Source: Streptomyces sp. MMG1533
Lineage (GTDB): Bacteria; Actinomycetota; Actinomycetes; Streptomycetales; Streptomycetaceae
Direction of reading: 5' to 3'
Assembly (NCBI RefSeq): GCF_001279775.1
Contig: NZ_LGDG01000062.1
Location: 1 to 7,019, forward strand
Length of the DNA: 7,019 nt
Below are positions 1-6,337 of the stretch, piece by piece. The first letter of the stretch is position 1, and every line of letters starts with the position of its first letter. The position numbers were made by a program, and so were the translations under genes. The notes under the pieces are model-generated. The model was not told the DNA's origin and made no database searches. It saw only the letters and a list, made by a program, of their open reading frames with translations.

Positions 1-2
1 GC

Positions 3-98
3 GTCCACCTCTCCGAGGAATTCCAGCTCCACCCCGAACAGTCCACCGACGCCATCGTCATCCACCACCCCGAAGCCAAATACTTCAACGCACGCTGA
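3..98 (+). CDS. metH: Methionine synthase MetH, C-terminal end (partial)
   Basis: Only the last 31 codons are in the window; the gene enters from the left edge and stops with TGA at 96-98. The visible peptide includes the run LHPEQSTDAIVIHHPEAKYF. I recognise this as the extreme C-terminus of the AdoMet-binding reactivation domain of actinobacterial cobalamin-dependent methionine synthase, where a PEQST...HHPEA.YFN pattern is typical. The full enzyme (about 1,150-1,200 aa) moves the methyl group of methyltetrahydrofolate to homocysteine through methylcobalamin in the cytoplasm; the reactivation domain uses AdoMet to rescue oxidised cobalamin. The catalytic modules and any upstream B12 riboswitch lie outside the window. 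The call rests on this short but distinctive tail, and the following HAD gene fits the neighbourhood I remember for Streptomyces metH. Confidence 0.82.
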   Translation, partial: VHLSEEFQLHPEQSTDAIVIHHPEAKYFNAR

Positions 99-153
99 GA
101 CACGTCTCACCGAGCGCGCTGATCGGATAAGTCGTACACTGGTCGGTCCACCG

Positions 154-183
154 CAGGCCGGTTCCCCATGGGGAACCGGCCTG
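154..183. repeat. Perfect 30-bp palindrome between metH and the HAD gene
   Basis: Bases 154-168 are the exact reverse complement of 169-183: arm CAGGCCGGTTCCCC (154-167), centre AT, arm GGGGAACCGGCCTG (170-183). As RNA it would fold into a 13-bp stem with a CAUG loop. It lies 55 nt after the metH stop and 10 nt before the Shine-Dalgarno of the next gene. It could be a U-tail-less terminator for metH, an attenuating 5'-UTR hairpin for the HAD gene, or a dimeric repressor operator. No T-run follows it. If it fully terminated transcription, no room would remain for a HAD promoter downstream, so partial read-through or an operator role is more likely. The palindrome is certain; its function is not. 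Confidence 0.85.
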
Positions 184-193
184 ATCGTCCCTC

Positions 194-200
194 AAGGAGG
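194..200 (+). promoter_or_regulatory. Shine-Dalgarno of the HAD hydrolase gene
   Basis: AAGGAGG lies 9 nt before the ATG at 210, a near-ideal ribosome-binding site. It decides the start: an in-frame ATG at 168 is rejected because it sits at the centre of the palindrome with no ribosome-binding site. Confidence 0.85.
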
Positions 201-209
201 TGCGCCCGG

Positions 210-911
210 ATGACCAGTACGGTCCCTGCGCCAGACACTCGTACGGCCGAAGGCTCAGCACTGCAGGCCGTGCTCCTCGACATGGACGGAACCCTGGTGG
301 ACACCGAGGGCTTCTGGTGGGACGTCGAGGTCGAGATCTTCGCCGGCCTCGGCCACGCCCTCGACGACTCCTGGCGCCATGTCGTGGTCGGCGGCCCCAT
401 GACCCGCAGCGCGGGGTTCCTGATCGAGGCCACCGGCGCCGACATCGGCCTCGCGGAGCTCACCGTGCTGCTGAACCAGGGCTTCGAGGACCGTATCGAC
501 CGTGCCCTGCCGCTGATGCCGGGAGCGACCCGGCTGCTGGCCGAACTGGCCGCGCACGAGATCCCCACGGCCCTGGTCTCGGCCTCGCACCGGCGCATCA
601 TCGACCGGGTCCTCACCTCGCTGGGCCCCCAGTACTTCGCCCTGACGGTCGCCGGTGACGAGGTGGGGCGCACCAAGCCGCACCCCGATCCGTATCTGTT
701 CGCCGCCGCCGGCCTCGGCGCGGATCCGGCCAGATGCGCGGTGGTCGAGGACACCTCGACCGGCGTCGCGGCGGCGGAGGCCGCGGGCTGCCATGTGGTG
801 GCGGTGCCTTCCGTGGCGCCCATCGCCCCGGCCGCCCGGCGCACCGTCGTGACCTCGCTCGAACAGGTGGACCTGGCATTTCTGCGCGGCCTGATGACGG
901 AAATGCGCTAG
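210..911 (+). CDS. HAD-superfamily hydrolase (subfamily IA, phosphoglycolate phosphatase / beta-phosphoglucomutase-like)
   Basis: A 233-aa cytoplasmic protein of typical length for HAD subfamily IA, starting at the ATG with the strong Shine-Dalgarno. All four HAD motifs are present: motif I VLLDMDGTLVDTE, with nucleophile Asp24 and acid/base Asp26; motif II Ser124 in ALVSASH; motif III Lys156 in GRTKPHPDPY; motif IV Glu180-Asp181 in VVEDTSTGV, the Mg2+ site. Residues 30-100 form the helical cap expected after motif I. Such enzymes hydrolyse or transfer phosphate on small metabolites through an aspartyl-phosphate. The GRTKPHPDPY and EDTSTG blocks resemble the phosphoglycolate phosphatase / beta-phosphoglucomutase group, but the substrate cannot be read from sequence. 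It follows metH on the same strand after 111 nt, so read-through from metH or a promoter in that gap are both possible. Family is certain; specificity unknown. Confidence 0.92.
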   Translation: MTSTVPAPDTRTAEGSALQAVLLDMDGTLVDTEGFWWDVEVEIFAGLGHALDDSWRHVVVGGPMTRSAGFLIEATGADIGLAELTVLLNQGFEDRIDRALPLMPGATRLLAELAAHEIPTALVSASHRRIIDRVLTSLGPQYFALTVAGDEVGRTKPHPDPYLFAAAGLGADPARCAVVEDTSTGVAAAEAAGCHVVAVPSVAPIAPAARRTVVTSLEQVDLAFLRGLMTEMR

Positions 912-945
912 GCGTTCACCCAGCGTGCGGTGTCGATAGGGCGTT

Positions 946-963
946 AATTCCCGGAGAGGAATT
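946..963. repeat. Inverted repeat AATTCC-N6-GGAATT
   Basis: AATTCC (946-951) and GGAATT (958-963) form a perfect 6-bp inverted repeat with a 6-bp spacer, 35 bp after the HAD stop. A related GAATTCC follows at 982-988. The AT-containing dyad in a GC-rich genome suggests a regulator-binding site, though a chance repeat cannot be excluded. Confidence 0.4.
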
Positions 964-1038
964 GGACCGTTGCGGATGGCTGAATTCCGGCATCGCAGCA
1001 GACCGTCAGGAATGTGACGTTCCCCACTCACCCAGGGG

Positions 1039-1078
1039 TCGACAGGGGGCGGGGTGCATGGTCTCCGCGCCCTGTCGA
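1039..1078. repeat. 9-bp inverted repeat, possible stem-loop
   Basis: TCGACAGGG (1039-1047) is the exact reverse complement of CCCTGTCGA (1070-1078), with a 22-nt G-rich spacer. In RNA this would be a hairpin; no T-run follows, so terminator function for the HAD transcript is possible but weak. It could instead be an operator or leader structure if the binding-protein transcript starts upstream. Confidence 0.45.
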
Positions 1079-1306
1079 GGGGTTGAGGCGTGCCCTTGTG
1101 TCCTGATTCATGAAACCCTGCACTAATCCTTCCGGCCTCGGGTTTTCGGTGTGTCCGCAGCCGGTTTCGCTGTGTGATGGCGCCTCAACTCCGGTGGCTG
1201 CGAACTCTCCTGCAGGCGCGGACTAATCTCATAACGAGAACATCGCCCTTACCCCGTGACCCGCCGCGACACCCATGCATGCCGGGTACACGGACTTGAC
1301 AGCTCT

Positions 1307-1310
1307 GGAG
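1307..1310 (+). promoter_or_regulatory. Shine-Dalgarno of the first binding-protein gene
   Basis: GGAG (within CTGGAGAAA) ends 10 nt before the ATG at 1321. It supports that start, which also gives a complete lipoprotein signal peptide. Confidence 0.65.
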
Positions 1311-1320
1311 AAACTCGAGC

Positions 1321-2925
1321 ATGAACCGCAAGACTTTGGTGCTGCCGGCCGTGATCGGCCTGCTCGCGCCGGTGCTCGCTGCCTGCGGCGGGTCCGACAG
1401 CGGGAGCGACAGCGACGGCTCGATCGTCGTCGGCACCACGGACCGGTTCACCGCCTCGAAGGACGCCCCCGCACCCCTCGACCCGGCGTACGCCTACGAC
1501 GTCGGCTCCTGGAACATCCTGCGCCAGACCGTGCAGACCCTGATGATCCAGCCCAAGGGTGAGGGCGACCCCGTACCGGAGGCCGCTCAGAGTTGCGACT
1601 TCACCGACTCCGGCAACGAGCGCTACGCCTGCAAGCTCCGCGACGGTCTGAAGTTCGCCAACGGCGACGCCATCACCGCCGAGGACGTGAAGTTCTCGAT
1701 CGACCGCGCCCGCGCCCTCAAGGCCGACAGTGGTGTGTTCGCCCTGCTGTCCACCATCGACACCGTCGAGACGCAGGGTGACAACGAAGTCATCTTCCAT
1801 CTCAAGACCGCCGACGCCACCTTCCCGTTCAAGCTGTCGACCCCCGTCGCCGGCATCGTCGACCCCGACGACTACGAGAAGGACAAGCTGCGCGACGGCT
1901 TCGACGTGGACGGCTCGGGCCCGTACACCATGAGCGCCGAGGTCAAGAACGACGAGCTCGTCGACGCCGTGTTCACCAAGAACCCCAATTACAAGGGGAC
2001 GTTGAAGGTGAACAACGACAAGATCAGTTTGCGCTCCTTCGAGGACGCCGACGCCATGGGCGCCGCGCTCGACAAGGGCGACATCAACGTGATGACCCGC
2101 ACCATGTCGCCGGAGCAGATCGACAAGCTCACCAACGCCACGAACAGCGACATCGACATCGTGGAGACGGCCGGCCTGGAGATTCGCTACCTGGGCTTCG
2201 ACACCAACGCTCCGACGGTGAAGTCCAAGGCGGTCCGTCAGGCGATGGCCCAGCTCATCAACCGCAGCGAACTCGTCTCCAAGGTCTACGGCTCCCAGGC
2301 CGAGCCGCTGTTCTCGATGGTCCCGGCCAGCATCACCGGTCACTCCAACGCGTTCTTCAACAAGTACGGCGACCCGAGCGTCACCAAGGCCAAGGCCATG
2401 CTGAGCCAGGCCAACATCACCACCCCGGTGAAGCTGACGCTGCACTACACGACCGACCACTACGGCCCGGCCACCAAGCAGGAGTTCGAGGTGCTGCAGA
2501 AGCAGCTCAACGACAGCGGCCTGTTCGACGTCAGCATCGAGGGCGCCCCCTGGTCGACCTTCCGCTCCGCCGAGCAGAAGGGCGACTACGACGTCTACGG
2601 CATGGGCTGGTTCCCGGACTTCCCGGACGCCGACAACTACCTCGCGCCGTTCCTGGACAAGGACAACACCATCGGCTCGCCCTACGTGAACAGCGAGATC
2701 CGCAACACCCTGATCCCCGAGTCCCGCCGCGAGGCGGACCGGATCTCCGCGGCCACCAGCCTGACGGACATTCAGGACATCGTTGCAGCCGACGTTCCCG
2801 TACTGCCGCTGTGGCAGGGCAAGCAGTACGTGGCCGCCCGTGACGACGTCACGGGAACCGCGTACGCACTCAACTCCTCCTCGACGCTTCAGCTGTGGGA
2901 GCTCGGCCGTGGTGTGAGCGGCTGA
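1321..2925 (+). CDS. ABC-type peptide/solute-binding lipoprotein, family 5 (first of a tandem pair)
   Basis: A 534-aa extracytoplasmic binding protein. The N-terminus has Lys/Arg at 3-4, a hydrophobic segment (about 5-19) and the lipobox LAAC, so Cys22 would be lipidated and the protein anchored on the outer membrane face. A Gly/Ser/Asp linker (23-34) follows. The family-5 (SBP_bac_5, DppA/OppA) signature is at about 110-130, with NGDAITAEDVKFSIDRA, plus the later GSGPY (198-202) and a GWFPDFPDADNY block typical of peptide-binding members. Length fits the family (500-550 aa). Cys92 and Cys104 could form a disulfide and are matched in the next gene. The role is to capture peptides, or another ligand such as nickel or sugars, for an ABC importer; the ligand cannot be told. 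No permease or ATPase gene is adjacent, so it must share a transporter encoded elsewhere. A 409-bp leader precedes it. Confidence 0.93.
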   Translation: MNRKTLVLPAVIGLLAPVLAACGGSDSGSDSDGSIVVGTTDRFTASKDAPAPLDPAYAYDVGSWNILRQTVQTLMIQPKGEGDPVPEAAQSCDFTDSGNERYACKLRDGLKFANGDAITAEDVKFSIDRARALKADSGVFALLSTIDTVETQGDNEVIFHLKTADATFPFKLSTPVAGIVDPDDYEKDKLRDGFDVDGSGPYTMSAEVKNDELVDAVFTKNPNYKGTLKVNNDKISLRSFEDADAMGAALDKGDINVMTRTMSPEQIDKLTNATNSDIDIVETAGLEIRYLGFDTNAPTVKSKAVRQAMAQLINRSELVSKVYGSQAEPLFSMVPASITGHSNAFFNKYGDPSVTKAKAMLSQANITTPVKLTLHYTTDHYGPATKQEFEVLQKQLNDSGLFDVSIEGAPWSTFRSAEQKGDYDVYGMGWFPDFPDADNYLAPFLDKDNTIGSPYVNSEIRNTLIPESRREADRISAATSLTDIQDIVAADVPVLPLWQGKQYVAARDDVTGTAYALNSSSTLQLWELGRGVSG

Positions 2926-2928
2926 CAT

Positions 2929-2951
2929 CTCCCGTGCCCGGGGCCCGGGAG
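2929..2951 (+). terminator. GC-rich hairpin between the two binding-protein genes (weak terminator or processing site)
   Basis: CTCCCG (2929-2934) pairs with CGGGAG (2946-2951) just after the first binding-protein stop, and a second self-complementary run, CCCCGGGG (2957-2964), follows. There is no T-run. The structure may give partial termination or protect the upstream mRNA end, so that the two paralogues are made in different amounts from one transcript. Confidence 0.35.
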
Positions 2952-2993
2952 GGTGGCCCCGGGGTCCCGAAATCGACGACAAGGCACCCGCAA

Positions 2994-4574
2994 GTGAACA
3001 TGCGTAACCAGTGGCCGGTCCTGCCCATCGTGGCGGGACTGGCCTCCGGCCTGTTGACCGGCTGTGGAACGGAGTCCGGCGACTCCGGGGGCAGCGGCTC
3101 CCCGGTGGTGATGGGAATGTCCGACGACATCCTGGCCACCGACCCCGCCTCCGGCTACGACCCAGGGTCCTGGCTGTTGTTCAACAACGTCTTCCAGTCG
3201 CTGCTGAGCTTCCCCAAGGGAGCCACGGAACCGCAGCCGGAGGCCGCCGAGGAGTGCTCCTTCACGGACACACAGACCCAGGTCTACAAGTGCAAGCTGA
3301 AGGACGGCCTCAAGTTCAGCAACGGTGACTCGCTCACCTCGGAGGACGTCAAGTTCTCCTTCGACCGCATGCTGAAGATCAACGACGACGCCGGTCCCGC
3401 GATCATGTTCCCCATGCTGGAGAAGGTCCAGACGCCGGACGAGAAGACGGTGGTCTTCCACCTCAACACGCCCGACGCCACCTTCCCCAGCAAGATCGCC
3501 TCGGGTGCCGGCTCCATCGTCGACCACACCCAGTACGACGCCGACGGGCTGCGCAAGGACGGGGACGCGGTCGGTTCCGGCCCGTACAGGCTGGACTCCT
3601 TCGGCAAGGACGAGGCCGTCTTCTCGGTCAACGAGAACTACAAGGGCACCGCCGACGTGCAGAACACCGGCGTGACGCTGAAGCTCTTCCACGGCGACCA
3701 GTCCGCACTGAAGAAGGCCCTGCTCGACAACGAGGTCGACATCGCCTACCGAGGCCTGTCCGCGAGCGACATAGCCGACATCGAGCAGGCCGACGACAGC
3801 TCAGGCGTCGAGGTCGTCGAGGGCAGCAGCGCCGAGGTCCAGCACCTGGTCTTCAACATGGACGACCCGGTCGCCGGACAGCTCGGCGTCCGCAAGGCCA
3901 TCGCCCACCTGCTCGACCGCGACGCCCTCATCAAGGACGTCTACCAGGGCACGGCCACCCCGCTGTACTCGATCATCCCGGCAGGCATCTCCGGCCACAA
4001 CACGGCCTACTTCGACACCTACGGCGCCCGCCCCTCCAAGGCCAAGGCCGCCGCCGACCTCCAGGCCGACGGCATCACCGGCAAGGTGAAGCTGACCCTC
4101 TGGTCGACCCCGTCCCGCTACGGCCCGGCCACCGACGACGAGCTGAAGGCGATCGCCGCACAGCTCAACGCCAGCGGCCTGTTCGACGCCGACGTGCAGT
4201 CCGTGGCCTTCGACCAGTACGAGCAGGACATCGCCGACGGCAAGTACGGCGTCTACGTCAAGGGCTGGGTGCCCGACTACCCGGACGCCGACAACTTCAC
4301 GGCCCCCTTCTTCGGCAAGGGCAACGTGCTGAGCAACAACTACGCCAACACCACGATCACCGGCTCTCTCATCCCGCAGACCGCCGCCCAGAGCGACCGC
4401 GGTGCGACGGACGACTCCTACGGCAAGCTCCAGAAGATCGTCGCCGACGAACTCCCGGTCCTGCCGGTCTGGCAGGCCAAGCAGTACGCCGTCACCCGCG
4501 ATGACGTCTACGGCCTGGAGTACTGCCTCGACGCCTCGACCGTGTTCCGGTTCTGGGAGCTCAGCAAGGGCTGA
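2994..4574 (+). CDS. ABC-type peptide/solute-binding lipoprotein, family 5 (second of a tandem pair)
   Basis: A 526-aa paralogue of the preceding gene, 68 nt downstream. I chose GTG 2994 because AAGG (2981-2984) lies 9 nt upstream; ATG 3000 is two codons later and equally in frame. The reading frame runs further upstream into the previous gene, but those starts would bury the signal peptide. The signal ends with lipobox LTGC (Cys24 from GTG), followed by a Gly/Ser/Asp linker. The family-5 signature is at about 105-125 (SNGDSLTSEDVKFSFDRM), with GSGPY and GWVPDYPDADNF later. Cys88 and Cys100 match the Cys pair of the first protein. In a gap-free block of 95 residues starting LTL...YGPAT I counted 42 identities with the first protein, so they are old duplicates that have diverged, probably with different ligands. 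A strong terminator follows. Confidence 0.92.
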   Translation: MNMRNQWPVLPIVAGLASGLLTGCGTESGDSGGSGSPVVMGMSDDILATDPASGYDPGSWLLFNNVFQSLLSFPKGATEPQPEAAEECSFTDTQTQVYKCKLKDGLKFSNGDSLTSEDVKFSFDRMLKINDDAGPAIMFPMLEKVQTPDEKTVVFHLNTPDATFPSKIASGAGSIVDHTQYDADGLRKDGDAVGSGPYRLDSFGKDEAVFSVNENYKGTADVQNTGVTLKLFHGDQSALKKALLDNEVDIAYRGLSASDIADIEQADDSSGVEVVEGSSAEVQHLVFNMDDPVAGQLGVRKAIAHLLDRDALIKDVYQGTATPLYSIIPAGISGHNTAYFDTYGARPSKAKAAADLQADGITGKVKLTLWSTPSRYGPATDDELKAIAAQLNASGLFDADVQSVAFDQYEQDIADGKYGVYVKGWVPDYPDADNFTAPFFGKGNVLSNNYANTTITGSLIPQTAAQSDRGATDDSYGKLQKIVADELPVLPVWQAKQYAVTRDDVYGLEYCLDASTVFRFWELSKG

Positions 4575-4588
4575 GCGATGCCCCGCGA

Positions 4589-4633
4589 ACGCCGAGGGCG
4601 CCCCCGCCTCACAAGCGGGGGCGCCCTCGGCGT
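4589..4633. terminator. Bidirectional stem-loop terminator between convergent genes
   Basis: A perfect 19-bp stem, 4589-4607 with 4615-4633, closes a 7-nt loop (4608-4614). It starts 14 nt after the stop of the second binding protein and ends 11 nt from the stop of the convergent response-regulator gene. The symmetric position between two converging genes and the very stable GC stem indicate a terminator for both strands. It lacks a T-run, as is common in Streptomyces. Confidence 0.88.
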
Positions 4634-4644
4634 CGTACGACTGC

Positions 4645-5316
4645 TTACTGGGCGCCGGGTCGCACCAGCCCGCTCTCGTACGCGTACACCGCCGCCTGCA
4701 CCCGGTCGCGCAGCCCCAGCTTGGTCAGGACGTGACCGACGTGCGTCTTGACGGTGGTCTCGCTGACGAAGAGGTCTGCGGCGATCTCCGCGTTGGACAG
4801 GCCGCGCGCCACCAGCTTCAGCACCTCCACCTCGCGCTCGGTGAGGGTGTGCAGGGTGTCCGGCACCGGTTCCTCGCCGGACGGCAGATGCGTGGCGTAC
4901 TTGTCGAGGAGCCGGCGCGTGATGCTCGGCGCGAGCATCGCCTCGCCTCCGGCCACCACCCGGATCGCCTGGACCAGCTCGTTGGCCGGAGCGTCCTTGA
5001 GCAGGAATCCGCTGGCTCCCGCGCGCAGCGCCTCCACCACGTACTCGTCGAGGTCGAACGTGGTCAGCACCAGCACCTTGGCCGGGCCGTCCCGACCGGG
5101 CCCGGTGATCTGCCGGGTCGCCTCCACACCGTCCATCCGCGGCATACGGATGTCCATCAGAACCACGTCGGGCTGCAGTGCCCGCACCTGGTCGAGAGCC
5201 TGGAGGCCGTCTCCGGCCTCGCCGACGACCGCGATGTCCTGCTCGGCCTCCAGGATCATCCGGAAGCCGGTACGCAGTAGCGGCTGGTCGTCGACCAGTA
5301 GGACGCGGATGGCCAC
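4645..5316 (-). CDS. NarL/LuxR-family two-component response regulator (no adjacent kinase)
   Basis: A 223-aa cytoplasmic DNA-binding regulator, full length for the NarL family. The receiver domain (about 1-120) has acidic residues Asp9-Asp10, phospho-acceptor Asp55 in VVLMDIRMPRMDG, Thr85 and Lys107 (FLLKDA): all the residues needed for phosphorylation. The C-terminal LuxR helix-turn-helix (about 155-215) reads TEREVEVLKLVARGLSNAEI then SETTVKTHVGHVLTKLGL. Start is GTG 5316, with AAGGAG 6 nt upstream; longer in-frame starts would run into the nuclease gene and lack homology. Its Shine-Dalgarno begins 2 nt after the stop of the upstream nuclease gene, so the two are very likely co-transcribed and translationally coupled. 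No histidine kinase is visible on either side, which is unusual because most streptomycete NarL regulators pair with one. Targets unknown. Confidence 0.93.
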   Translation of the reverse strand: MAIRVLLVDDQPLLRTGFRMILEAEQDIAVVGEAGDGLQALDQVRALQPDVVLMDIRMPRMDGVEATRQITGPGRDGPAKVLVLTTFDLDEYVVEALRAGASGFLLKDAPANELVQAIRVVAGGEAMLAPSITRRLLDKYATHLPSGEEPVPDTLHTLTEREVEVLKLVARGLSNAEIAADLFVSETTVKTHVGHVLTKLGLRDRVQAAVYAYESGLVRPGAQ

Positions 5317-5322
5317 GTAAGT

Positions 5323-5328
5323 CTCCTT
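5323..5328 (-). promoter_or_regulatory. Shine-Dalgarno of the response-regulator gene
   Basis: On the minus strand this reads AAGGAG, 6 nt before the GTG start and 2 nt after the TAG of the upstream nuclease gene. It fixes the regulator start and suggests ribosomes finishing the nuclease can re-initiate. Confidence 0.85.
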
Positions 5329-5330
5329 CG

Positions 5331-6329
5331 CTAGTCCGGCCCCATTCTGCCCTGCACCGTGTCCCCGGACTCCGGCGCCCTCACCGGCAGCGGGTACGGC
5401 GGGGGAGTGCCGCCGAACTCCGGGCAGTGGGCCTGGTGGTCGCACCAGCCGCACAGCTTGGTGGGGCGGGGCCGCCAGTCGCCCGACTCCGTGGCCTCGC
5501 GGATCGCCTCCCACAACGCGTGCAGCTTGCGCTCGACGCGCTCCAGGTCGGCGAGGACCGGGTCGTACGTCAGGACGTCACCACTGCCGAGGTAGACCAG
5601 CTGGAGCCGACGTGGGATCACGTTCTTCAGCCGCCACACCACCAGGGCGTAGAACTTCATCTGGAACAGGGCGCCCTCGGCGTACTCCGGACGGGGCGCC
5701 TTGCCCGTCTTGTAGTCGACGATGCGCACCTCACCGGTGGGCGCCACGTCGACCCGGTCGATGATCCCGCGCAGCTTCAGCCCGGAGTCGAGCCGGGCCT
5801 CGATGAACAGCTCACGGTCGGCGGGCTCGAGCCGGGTCGGGTCCTCCAGCGTGAACCAGCGCTCCACCAGCCGCTCCGCCTCGCCGAGCCAGCGCGCCAG
5901 CCGCTCGCCCTCCGGGTCGTCGGCGAACAGCTCGACGACCTCGGGCCGGGTCTCCCTGAGCCGGTCCCACTGGCCCGGGATGAGCGACTTGGCACGGGGA
6001 GCGGTCCGCTCGGCGGCCGGGGCGTCGAAGAGCCGCTCCAGGACCGCGTGCACCAGCGTGCCCCTGGTCGCCGCCTCGCTCGGCTTCTCGGGCAGCCGGT
6101 CGATCACCCGGAACCGATACAGCAGCGGGCACTGCATGAAGTCACTGGCACGCGAGGGGGACAGGGAGGCCGGCGCCATGGCCGTGGACTCCGCTATGAC
6201 CGTCGTGGCCGCGGTGTGCCCTGCCGTTGTTGCCGTTGTTGCCGCTGTCGACTCGGCCGTGACCGGCTGCTCCACCTCTGCGGTGTCACCGCCGGTGGCC
6301 TCCATGACGCCCTCGGTGCTCGTCTCCAT
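5331..6329 (-). CDS. RecB/Cas4-like PD-(D/E)XK exonuclease with Fe-S cluster cysteines
   Basis: About 332 aa from the ATG at 6329. Residues 1-52 are a Thr/Ala-rich, disordered-looking tail. The nuclease domain starts at LSPSRASDFMQCP (Cys67), then shows His94 in TRGTLVHAVLERLF, Asp191 in GIIDRVD, the catalytic Asp205-x-Lys207 in VRIVDYKTGK, the Q-x3-Y motif (Gln223, Tyr227) and a C-terminal C-x2-C-x5-C (Cys293, 296, 302). The lone Cys67 plus the C-terminal three match the 4Fe-4S staple of AddB, Cas4 and related RecB-family nucleases (PDDEXK_1). It should therefore degrade or trim DNA ends in repair; partner and polarity are unknown. No helicase domain and no cas genes are nearby. Start choice is uncertain: ATG 6305 has a GAGGG 4 nt upstream, while 6329 fits a leaderless transcript. 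Longer upstream frames overlap the divergent gene and are rejected. It leads the operon with the response regulator. Confidence 0.9.
   Translation of the reverse strand: METSTEGVMEATGGDTAEVEQPVTAESTAATTATTAGHTAATTVIAESTAMAPASLSPSRASDFMQCPLLYRFRVIDRLPEKPSEAATRGTLVHAVLERLFDAPAAERTAPRAKSLIPGQWDRLRETRPEVVELFADDPEGERLARWLGEAERLVERWFTLEDPTRLEPADRELFIEARLDSGLKLRGIIDRVDVAPTGEVRIVDYKTGKAPRPEYAEGALFQMKFYALVVWRLKNVIPRRLQLVYLGSGDVLTYDPVLADLERVERKLHALWEAIREATESGDWRPRPTKLCGWCDHQAHCPEFGGTPPPYPLPVRAPESGDTVQGRMGPD
6219..6246 (-). repeat. Short GTTGTTGCC-type tandem repeats in the nuclease N-terminal tail
   Basis: The plus strand carries repeated GCCGTTGTT / GCCGCTGTC 9-bp units, encoding on the minus strand the TAATTATTAG stretch of the nuclease. 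This is the low-complexity tail before the catalytic domain, likely to vary in length between strains. Confidence 0.5.
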
Positions 6330-6337
6330 GACCACAG

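Larger units (their letters stand above)
912..1320 (+). other. 409-bp gene-free leader region upstream of the first binding-protein gene
   Basis: I see no convincing gene in this stretch. Its base composition is visibly less GC-rich than the flanking genes, as expected of a regulatory region. It holds several inverted repeats (listed separately). Weak promoter-like elements are TTGTGT (1096-1101) followed 17 nt later by TGCACT (1119-1124), and TAATCT (1224-1229) with no good -35. The heptamer ACTAATC occurs twice exactly 100 bp apart (1122-1128 and 1222-1228), each next to a possible -10 element. The HAD gene stops at 911 with no obvious strong terminator directly after it. The promoter of the solute-binding gene most likely lies here, but I cannot fix the transcription start. 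Confidence 0.5.

Noticed and set aside
107..1031. Two overlapping minus-strand frames covering the HAD gene
   Set aside because: The plus-strand HAD gene has all four catalytic motifs and an ideal ribosome-binding site; the antisense products are low-complexity.
1296..1301. Exact TTGACA hexamer before the first binding-protein gene
   Set aside because: It lies only 19 nt before the ATG, so a -10 element would fall in or beside the start codon and the transcript would miss the Shine-Dalgarno.
1249..2982. 577-codon open frame on the minus strand opposite the first binding-protein gene
   Set aside because: It mirrors the codon bias of a clear lipoprotein gene; the product is a Val/Gly/Leu/Asp-rich string with no recognisable domain. 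Long antisense frames are routine at this GC content.
2889..3692. 267-codon minus-strand frame opposite the second binding-protein gene
   Set aside because: Same compositional artefact, opposite a gene with clear family motifs, and no recognisable motif of its own.
4402..5280. 292-codon plus-strand frame crossing the terminator into the regulator gene
   Set aside because: It runs through the end of the second binding gene in the wrong frame, through the 19-bp stem-loop, and antisense to the response regulator.
5331..6329. Possible CRISPR link because the nuclease resembles Cas4
   Set aside because: No repeat-spacer array or other cas-like gene is present; single RecB-like nucleases of this kind are common chromosomal genes in actinobacteria.
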